From assembly GCA_005883175.1 (NCBI GenBank), contig VAYV01000170.1, positions 1-5,412 of the forward strand: DNA of 5,412 nucleotides. Direction: 5' to 3'. The notes under the pieces are model-generated. The model saw nothing but the letters and a program-made list of their open reading frames with translations. It had not been told where the DNA came from and made no database searches. Origin of the DNA: Actinomycetota bacterium. GTDB taxonomy: Bacteria; Actinomycetota; AC-67. The translations under genes and the position numbers were made by a program. The stretch's first letter is position 1, and every line of letters starts with the position of its first letter. This document shows, in pieces, positions 1 to 4,401 of the stretch.

Positions 1-312
1 GCGAATCTTGTCCTCTGTCCCGTCTTTCGCGGTCAGGAACACGACGGGGATCTTCCCGCCGTTGTCGGCGAGCTGGCGCTGGACCTCGAAGCCGTCGAGA
101 TCGGGCAGCATGATGTCGAGCACCACCAGCGCAGGGCGGAATGCGGTGACGGCTTTGAGGGCGTCGCGGCCGGTTGCCGCCGTCTGAACCTCGAACCCTT
201 CGTATCGAAGAACGGTGGCGACCAAGTCGGTGATGTTGCTTTCGTCGTCGACCACGAGAACGCGGGTGCGCTCGGCGACGTCGGCACTGGCTTGCTGGCT
301 CCCGGGGGTCAT
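1..312 (-). CDS. Response regulator, receiver domain (C-terminal part outside window)
   Basis: This frame is open from an ATG at 312 to the left edge, giving 104 residues. Residues 17-104 are the N-terminal part of a CheY-like receiver domain. The acidic pocket is D22-D23 (motif VLVVDDE), the phospho-acceptor aspartate is D66 (VVLDIMLPDLDG), and the switch threonine is T94 (VVFLTAKDG). The LDIMLPDLDGFEV style and spacing are typical of OmpR/PhoB-family regulators, which would carry a C-terminal winged-helix DNA-binding domain, but that part and the conserved lysine lie outside the window. The start is supported by a strong AAGGAGG Shine-Dalgarno at 317-323. Receiver domains accept phosphate from a partner sensor histidine kinase; a kinase gene downstream is plausible but unseen. 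The gene lies downstream of the HtrA protease on the same strand, and has its own likely promoter (337-390). Receiver assignment is firm; the output domain is inferred. Confidence 0.93.
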   Translation of the reverse strand, partial: MTPGSQQASADVAERTRVLVVDDESNITDLVATVLRYEGFEVQTAATGRDALKAVTAFRPALVVLDIMLPDLDGFEVQRQLADNGGKIPVVFLTAKDGTEDKIR

Positions 313-336
313 CTCTTCCTCCTTGCGAGTGAACCC

Positions 337-342
337 ATTATC
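337..342 (-). promoter_or_regulatory. Likely -10 box of the response regulator gene
   Basis: Read on the minus strand, this hexamer is GATAAT, matching five of six bases of TATAAT. It lies 24 bp before the ATG, so transcription would start near 330 and give a short leader containing the AAGGAGG ribosome site. No TTGACA-like -35 is present at the right distance (AGGTAG or CAGGTA instead). That suits an activator-dependent promoter, because direct repeats occupy the -35 position. This is a motif reading only. Confidence 0.45.
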
Positions 343-350
343 CGTCGCGG

Positions 351-390
351 ACCTGAGGGCTACCTGAGAACGGCCTGGGGCTCCTCTGAG
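351..390 (-). promoter_or_regulatory. 11-bp phased direct repeats, candidate response-regulator binding array
   Basis: On the plus strand the hexamers at 352-357, 363-368, 374-379 and 385-390 are CCTGAG, CCTGAG, CCTGGG and TCTGAG, each exactly 11 bp after the last. On the minus strand the two promoter-proximal copies read CTCAGGT-AGCC-CTCAGGT, two identical 7-mers with a 4-bp spacer, ending 8 bp before the GATAAT box. OmpR/PhoB-family regulators commonly bind head-to-tail as dimers to such 11-bp direct repeats placed over the -35 region. The adjacent gene encodes such a regulator, so autoregulation is the natural reading. The repeats are seen directly; the binding role is inferred. Confidence 0.45.
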
Positions 391-398
391 CCTCAGGC
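373..398. repeat. Hairpin-forming inverted repeat between protease and regulator genes
   Basis: Arms GCCTGGGGCTC (373-383) and GAGCCTCAGGC (388-398) pair over 11 positions with one G-T pair and a 4-base loop CTCT. It begins 21 bp downstream of the protease stop codon. On the minus strand, which would carry the protease transcript, the G-T pair becomes an A-C mismatch and no run of U follows, so it is not a textbook intrinsic terminator. It may stabilise the protease mRNA 3' end or assist termination. It overlaps the distal half of the 11-bp repeat array, so part of its symmetry may come from binding sites. Confidence 0.4.
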
Positions 399-419
399 TG
401 TTCCCAGTTGGGGCCACGA

Positions 420-1715
420 TCAGCCGCTCGAAACGGCGCTGAGCGTCACCGTCACCGTGTGGCGCGCGCCCGAGCGGACGTAGGTGACCTGCACTTTCTG
501 TCCCGGCTGGTGCGTGCTGAGTGCGGCGATCAGGTCGTCGAACGACATGAGCGCTTTGCCGTCGAGCGCAACGATGGCGTCGCCCGCGCGCAGCCCAGCC
601 TTGGCGGCCGGGCCGCCGCTCACGACGGACTGCACGAGCGCGCCGCCTGAGTTCGGCGCGTTGTCGCCCGAGATCCCGAGGAACGGCCGCTGTGCGTGAC
701 CCGTCTGGATGATCTGGTCGGCGTCACGCTTCGCGATGCTGATGGGGATCGCGAAGCCCACCCCGACGTTGCCGCCGCTCCCACCGAGGATCGCGGTGTT
801 GATGCCGATCACATCGCCCTTTCCGTCGGCCAGCGCGCCGCCGGAGTTCCCCGGGTTGATCGGCGCGTCGGTCTGGATCGCGTCGGTTAGGTTCTCGCCT
901 TGTCCGAGGTTGATGTTGCGGTGCAGCGCGCTGATCACGCCCGCCGTCACCGTGCCCTGCAGGCCGAACGGGCTCCCGATCGCTACCGCCAGGTCGCCGA
1001 CGCTCAGGTCGCTCGTCGATCCGAACGTGGCCGGCGTCAGACCGGTCTTGTCGACCTTGATTACGGCGATGTCGTCGCCGGGAGATGCGGTCCCGATCAA
1101 CTTCGCCGGAAGCTGTTGGCCGGTGCTGAGCGTCACCCGGATCGAGCTCGCGCCGTCGATCACGTGGTTGTTGGTAATGATGTAGCCGTCGCTCGAGTAG
1201 ATGACGCCGGACCCTGTTCCGGACGCACTCTGGCCGAACGGTCCGGTTGCTCCGGTGACGTCGACGCGAACGATGCTCGGCATGACGCTTTGCGCGACGG
1301 ACGCGACGCCGGTCAGCAGATCCTGTTTCACGGCCGAGCCCGTCGCGGACACGCGCTCGATCGTCACCCCGCTCTTCCGCGGAACGGCGAACGCGCCGAT
1401 CGCTCCGCCGAGCAGCCCTGCGATCAACGCCGAGATCAGGATCGCGCGCCACGGTGTGCGCGCGCGAGGCGGCTCGTACGCAGCCGGTGCGGGGCTCCAC
1501 GCTGGGATCGGAACGGTCTCGGGTGGGTATGCGCGCTGCGCCGGCTCCGTGGCCGGTTCCGATGCGGCGCCGGGCGGATCCTCCCAGACGTGCTCCACCG
1601 GCTGCTCGGATGTAGTGAAGCTGGGCTCCGAGGCGTGCTCGAGCGGCTGCTCGGACGATGGCAGACCTGGCTCCGCCGTGTCACCGGTGTTCGTTTCGTC
1701 GATGTTGTCGCTCAT
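420..1715 (-). CDS. htrA: HtrA/DegP-family membrane-anchored serine protease with PDZ domain
   Basis: This 431-residue protein is a complete HtrA-type protease, which degrades or cleaves misfolded or signalling proteins in the cell envelope. Residues 1-88 form a proline- and acid-rich tail, predicted cytoplasmic. Residues about 90-111 (AILISALIAGLLGGAIGAF) are a single membrane segment, placing the rest outside. The trypsin-like domain covers about 130-335 with catalytic H184 (TNNHVID), D215 (GDDIAVIKV) and S291 (NPGNSGGAL), all intact. One PDZ domain follows at about 345-427. The start at 1715 is chosen because GGAGGG lies 9 bases upstream; the frame stays open 45 codons further, but that extension has no better ribosome site and looks non-coding. 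The tail contains a duplicated SEQPxEH motif. The gene ends 107 bp before the response regulator, resembling the PepD-MprAB arrangement of mycobacteria in content though not in order. Family assignment is secure; substrates are unknown. Confidence 0.95.
   Translation of the reverse strand: MSDNIDETNTGDTAEPGLPSSEQPLEHASEPSFTTSEQPVEHVWEDPPGAASEPATEPAQRAYPPETVPIPAWSPAPAAYEPPRARTPWRAILISALIAGLLGGAIGAFAVPRKSGVTIERVSATGSAVKQDLLTGVASVAQSVMPSIVRVDVTGATGPFGQSASGTGSGVIYSSDGYIITNNHVIDGASSIRVTLSTGQQLPAKLIGTASPGDDIAVIKVDKTGLTPATFGSTSDLSVGDLAVAIGSPFGLQGTVTAGVISALHRNINLGQGENLTDAIQTDAPINPGNSGGALADGKGDVIGINTAILGGSGGNVGVGFAIPISIAKRDADQIIQTGHAQRPFLGISGDNAPNSGGALVQSVVSGGPAAKAGLRAGDAIVALDGKALMSFDDLIAALSTHQPGQKVQVTYVRSGARHTVTVTLSAVSSG
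1589..1655 (-). repeat. Duplicated 22-bp element in the protease tail
   Basis: Two direct copies, 1589-1610 and 1634-1655, match at 20 of 22 bases (differences at the 8th and 10th). They start 45 bp apart, an exact multiple of three, and encode SEQPLEHA (residues 21-28) and SEQPVEHV (36-43) in the cytoplasmic tail. The pattern suggests an in-frame 15-codon duplication that has partly diverged. Confidence 0.65.
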
Positions 1716-1995
1716 CGGGGTGTTCCCTCCATGCCCACGGCTTTCGCCGAACGTATGCAAAGAGAGAATCACACGGGCATGGGGCGGCACTGTGGGGTGC
1801 CTTGGATCTTGCTGTGAATCGAGCTTCGCCGGATTCTCAGCGAACACCAAGCATCAGTTCATGGTGCTCCCAGGCGTGGATGGTTGAGTGACGGTGTCCG
1901 CCCGGCCAGCCAATGGGTCTCGGCGAAAGAGTGTGGCTACTTTTCCCCCAGCCCGCGTCCGTCGCCGCCGAGACCCGGCCGGGTGCCTTCTTTTG
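1716..1995. other. Intergenic region without a convincing gene
   Basis: This 280-bp gap lies between the stop of the permease and the start of the protease, both on the minus strand. It holds the protease ribosome site (GGAGGG, 9 bases before the ATG) and must contain its promoter unless the protease is read through from the exporter operon. A TACGTT at 1750-1755 (minus) is a possible -10 but no matching -35 is visible. Frames crossing it lack coding character. A 12-bp palindrome lies at 1973-1984. No RNA gene was recognised. Confidence 0.5.
1973..1984. repeat. 12-bp palindrome downstream of the exporter operon
   Basis: ACCCGGCCGGGT is a perfect palindrome 11 bp past the permease stop. It could fold as a short G/C-rich hairpin at the 3' end of the exporter mRNA. 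The T-rich stretch (GCCTTCTTTTGTT) lies on its plus-strand downstream side, which is the wrong side for terminating the minus-strand operon, so a role as intrinsic terminator of that operon is weak. Confidence 0.25.
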
Positions 1996-2838
1996 TTAGA
2001 TGGCTTTGCGATAACGGCGGACGGCGAGCGGCCCGAAGACGAGCACGATCCCGGCGGCCCACGCGATCGTCTGGAGCACGAGCGACGTGGTCGACGCCGT
2101 GTTCGGGAGGAACTTGGCGTTGTTGCCGAGGAACAAGGCCCGCACCGCCGAAGCCGTAATGGACACCGGTTGATGGTTCGCAAAGGCTCGCAGCCACCCA
2201 GGCATCGTGCTCACCGGCACGAACGCGGACGACGCGAAAACCAGCGGTGCGAGAATCGGGAACCCCGCCGCTTGCGCGGTTTCCGGATCGCCTACGAGCA
2301 AACCGACCGACGCGAACACCCACGAGAGCGCATATCCGAAGACGAGCACGAGCAAGCATCCGGCGAGGAATCGCAGCCACCCACCGTGGAACCGGAAACC
2401 CACGCCGAACCCAACCAGAGACATCAAGATCACGACGAACACGTTTCGGACGGTGTCGGCGATCGTCCGGCCGGCAAGCAATGCCGACCGAGCCATCGGC
2501 AACGAACGGAACCGTTCGAGCAGGCCGCTCTGCATATCGGTCGCGAGGCCGATCGCCGTACCCATCGAACCGAACACGACGACCTGCGCGAAAACGCCCG
2601 GGATGAGGTAATCGACGTACGGGATCGGGCCCGGCACTTTGATCGCGCCGCCGAACACGTAACGGAACATCAGCACGAAGATCACCGGCTGGATAGTCGA
2701 GAACACGAGGTACTGCGGGATCCGCGGGAGCGCGCGCAGGTTGCGCCAAGCGACCGCCATCGCATCCCGGATCGGACCCGTTATGAAATGGCGTGGCTCA
2801 TCGACTTCGATCTGGTCGGCCGTCGATAGAACGGTCAT
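1996..2838 (-). CDS. ABC-2 type permease, DrrB-like
   Basis: This 280-residue integral membrane protein is the transmembrane half of an ABC exporter. After a cytoplasmic N-terminus of about 40 residues, hydrophobic segments are visible near 43-63, 79-100, 131-149, 155-182, 194-211 and 253-272, the six expected of the ABC-2 family. The loop at about 105-132 (ERFRSLPMARSALLAGR) is the conserved cytoplasmic coupling motif of DrrB-type permeases, which contacts the ATPase. The NHQPVSITASAVRAL stretch (221-235) matches another conserved family block. Length is normal for the family. The ATG lies inside the stop of the ATPase gene (ATGA overlap), with GAGAGG a few bases upstream, so the two are translationally coupled and the products probably pair. 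Substrate cannot be read from sequence; drug, lipid and antibiotic exporters all use this family. Confidence 0.93.
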   Translation of the reverse strand: MTVLSTADQIEVDEPRHFITGPIRDAMAVAWRNLRALPRIPQYLVFSTIQPVIFVLMFRYVFGGAIKVPGPIPYVDYLIPGVFAQVVVFGSMGTAIGLATDMQSGLLERFRSLPMARSALLAGRTIADTVRNVFVVILMSLVGFGVGFRFHGGWLRFLAGCLLVLVFGYALSWVFASVGLLVGDPETAQAAGFPILAPLVFASSAFVPVSTMPGWLRAFANHQPVSITASAVRALFLGNNAKFLPNTASTTSLVLQTIAWAAGIVLVFGPLAVRRYRKAI

Positions 2839-3821
2839 CGTGCACCTCTCGCTTTGACTGGCTCGGGCGGCGCCTCTTCGGTCTTATCTTCTGCGTGGTG
2901 ACCGGTGAGAAGCAGGAACACGTCGTCGAGGCTCGGCTCGCGGACGCCCAATGACGCCGGTGGCAGGTTCTCGGTGTCGAGCTTACGCAAAGCTTCGATG
3001 AGGACGGTTGGCCCATCAGCGGCGAAGCGAACGAGGTTGTCCTCGCGATCCGGCGTGGTCTTGAGGATGCGCGCGAGAACGTCTTGCGCCGCGATCGCGC
3101 TCTTCCCCTCCGGCCAGCCCATCTCGATCACTGTGCTGCCGAGACGCGCCTTCAACTTCGCCGGCGTGTCCTTCGCGATCACTTCTCCACCGTCGATGAC
3201 GGCGACTTCTTTGGCGAGCAAATCCGCTTCTTCGAGGTACTGCGTCGTGAGAAGAACGGTCGCGCCTTCGTTGGTCAGCTCGCGGATCGTGTCCCACAGC
3301 GCGCGCCGGCTCTGCGGGTCGAGGCCCGTCGTCGGCTCGTCCAGGAAAAGAACGGGCGGGCTGTGCATCAACGCCGCGGCAACGTCGAGGCGACGGCGCA
3401 TCCCACCCGAGTAGGTCTTCACGGGACGATCTGCGGCATCAGAAAGGTCGAACCGTTCGAGCAGCTCGTCCGCGCGCGGGCGATACCGCTCTTTCGTCAT
3501 GTGTGTGAGCTTGCCCATCAAGCGCAGGTTTTCCCGCCCGGTGAGATTCGGGTCGACCGCCGCGAACTGCCCTGCCAAGCCGATGCGATACCGCACGGCG
3601 GCCGGCTCTTTGACGACGTCTTTGCCGAGGATGACCGCTCGCCCCTCATCGGGACTCAAGATCGTGGAGAGGATCCGGATCGCCGTGGTCTTGCCTGCGC
3701 CGTTCGGGCCGAGCAGCCCGAAGATCTCGCCGCGTTCGACCTGGAAATCGATGCCCTTCAGCGCTTCGACGTCGCCGAAACTTTTCTTCAAACCTTCAAC
3801 GATGATCGCTGGTTCGCTCAT
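2835..3821 (-). CDS. ABC exporter ATP-binding protein, DrrA-like
   Basis: This 328-residue nucleotide-binding subunit powers the permease encoded just downstream. Visible motifs are Walker A GPNGAGKT (38-45), Q-loop Q85, signature YSGGMRRRLD (137-146), Walker B VLFLDEP (157-163) and D-loop GLDPQ (166-170). The usual H-loop histidine is glutamine, Q194 in LLTTQYLEEAD, which from memory is a normal DrrA feature rather than a defect. The C-terminal extension ends in the DrrA-type block REPSLDDVFLLLTG (294-307), followed by a charged tail. The start at 3821 has AAGGA 8 bases upstream (3830-3834). Its stop overlaps the permease ATG. The gene is divergent from a MarR-family repressor across 94 bp, so control by that repressor is likely. 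Function as an exporter ATPase is firm; substrate is unknown. Confidence 0.95.
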   Translation of the reverse strand: MSEPAIIVEGLKKSFGDVEALKGIDFQVERGEIFGLLGPNGAGKTTAIRILSTILSPDEGRAVILGKDVVKEPAAVRYRIGLAGQFAAVDPNLTGRENLRLMGKLTHMTKERYRPRADELLERFDLSDAADRPVKTYSGGMRRRLDVAAALMHSPPVLFLDEPTTGLDPQSRRALWDTIRELTNEGATVLLTTQYLEEADLLAKEVAVIDGGEVIAKDTPAKLKARLGSTVIEMGWPEGKSAIAAQDVLARILKTTPDREDNLVRFAADGPTVLIEALRKLDTENLPPASLGVREPSLDDVFLLLTGHHAEDKTEEAPPEPVKARGAR

Positions 3822-3845
3822 GGCGAGTATCCTTGCAGATGTATT

Positions 3846-3875
3846 TTGAGTTTGTCAAGTTTCTGAAGAACTCAA
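3846..3875. promoter_or_regulatory. Inverted repeat, candidate MarR operator
   Basis: TTGAGTT and AACTCAA are perfect 7-bp arms separated by 16 bp. The minus-strand TTGACA hexamer of the exporter operon lies inside the spacer (3853-3858), so a protein bound here would cover that promoter. The arm spacing (centre to centre 23 bp, about two turns of the helix) is wider than a compact MarR palindrome, so two dimers or a different site are possible. Confidence 0.35.
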
Positions 3876-3890
3876 CTATTGGACTATCAC

Positions 3891-3895
3891 AAGGA
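3891..3895 (+). promoter_or_regulatory. Shine-Dalgarno feeding a four-codon leader before the MarR gene
   Basis: AAGGA here is 9 bases before the ATG at 3905 but 20 bases before the GTG of the MarR frame. The ATG opens a mini-frame, ATG ATG GTT GCG TGA (3905-3919), whose stop overlaps the MarR GTG at 3916-3918. The same CAAGGATA octamer, on the other strand, serves as ribosome site of the divergent ATPase gene with nearly equal spacing. Confidence 0.4.
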
Positions 3896-3915
3896 TATCG
3901 GGTTATGATGGTTGC

Positions 3916-4377
3916 GTGAGCCGAGTACCCACACCCAAAGATGCCCTCGCGGCGGAGGTATGGCACCTCCTCGGTGAGATGTTCCAGAAACAGTTCCGCG
4001 GGGCTGCGTCCAAACTCTCGGAAATCGGACTCACCCCCGGGCACCTCAAGGTGCTCATGATCCTTTCCTCCGGCGAAGCGATGCCGATGGGCTCGCTCGC
4101 GCAAGGCCTTGCGTGCGACGCGTCGACGATGACGTGGCTCGTCGACCGGCTCGAGGAACGCGGCCTCGTCGAGCGCAAGATGCTCGCGTCGGACCGACGA
4201 GTGAAGACCGTCGTGCTGACGTCGCGTGGTCTGAAGAAGACGGCAGAAGTGAAGAAGCGCTTGTACAAGCCACCGGCAGAGCTGCTCGACCTTGATGAGG
4301 AGACCCTCGAGGTTCTCCGGGACGCCTTCGCGGCCGATGCACATGACTCAGTAGAGAAGGTTTCGACGGGCAGATAG
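3916..4377 (+). CDS. MarR-family winged-helix transcriptional regulator
   Basis: This 153-residue protein matches the MarR family in length and layout. An N-terminal helix (about 9-36) for dimerisation is followed by LTPGHLKVLMIL (39-50), the helix-turn-helix at about 57-87 (MGSLAQGLACDAS, then TMTWLVDRLEERGLVER), the wing with the family hallmark DRRVKTVVLTSRG (93-105), and C-terminal dimerisation helices. MarR proteins bind palindromic DNA as dimers and usually release it on binding a small ligand. The GTG at 3916 is the only sensible in-frame start; no Shine-Dalgarno is well placed for it. It may be leaderless from the TATGAT box at 3904-3909 or be coupled to a four-codon leader frame. It is 24 bp upstream of a second exporter ATPase, forming an operon, and divergent from the first exporter. 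Repression of both is likely. Confidence 0.92.
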   Translation: MSRVPTPKDALAAEVWHLLGEMFQKQFRGAASKLSEIGLTPGHLKVLMILSSGEAMPMGSLAQGLACDASTMTWLVDRLEERGLVERKMLASDRRVKTVVLTSRGLKKTAEVKKRLYKPPAELLDLDEETLEVLRDAFAADAHDSVEKVSTGR

Positions 4378-4401
4378 TTCGTCGCATCGAGGGAAAACTG
4401 C

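Larger units (their letters stand above)
3822..3915. promoter_or_regulatory. Divergent control region between exporter operon and MarR gene
   Basis: This AT-rich stretch must hold promoters for both directions. For the minus strand a perfect TTGACA lies at 3853-3858, but only weak -10 candidates follow (AAGGAT at 18 bp, GGATAC at 20 bp). For the plus strand, TATGAT at 3904-3909 is a good -10, with TTGGAC at 3879-3884 as a poor -35 at 19 bp. Two perfect inverted repeats occur: TTGAGTT (3846-3852) with AACTCAA (3869-3875), and TATCCTTG (3828-3835) with CAAGGATA (3890-3897). The direct repeat ACTAT occurs at 3875-3879 and 3883-3887. MarR proteins bind palindromes in such divergent regions. That this is the operator is inferred from position. 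Confidence 0.6.

Noticed and set aside
900..1817. Long plus-strand open frame (305 codons) antisense to the protease
   Set aside because: It is the mirror of a well-supported protease frame in GC-rich DNA, is extremely Arg/Asp-rich with no recognisable motif, and its start region has no ribosome site.
1764..1838. 7-bp inverted repeat GAGAATC / GATTCTC upstream of the protease
   Set aside because: Short, widely spaced and not extendable; not placed at a recognisable promoter.
1716..1850. Protease start at 1850, adding 45 residues
   Set aside because: The extra residues lack coding character and a good ribosome site, while the ATG at 1715 has GGAGGG at ideal spacing and begins an acidic tail typical of the family.
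1741..1929. 10-bp inverted repeat CTTTCGCCGA / TCGGCGAAAG (1741-1750 and 1920-1929)
   Set aside because: The arms are about 170 bp apart, do not extend, and are G/C-rich, so chance is a sufficient explanation; no mobile element or gene lies between them.
1888..2829. Plus-strand open frame (313 codons) antisense to the permease
   Set aside because: Composition is dominated by Arg, Glu, His and Asp as expected of an antisense frame; the minus-strand permease with membrane segments and the ATGA overlap explains the region.
3238..3243. Glutamine in place of the H-loop histidine in the first ATPase as a sign of inactivity
   Set aside because: As I recall, DrrA-type ATPases normally carry TTQYLxEAD here, and all other catalytic motifs are intact.
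3084..3866. Plus-strand open frame (260 codons) antisense to the first ATPase
   Set aside because: All ABC motifs are on the minus strand; this frame shows no domain and covers part of the divergent promoter region.
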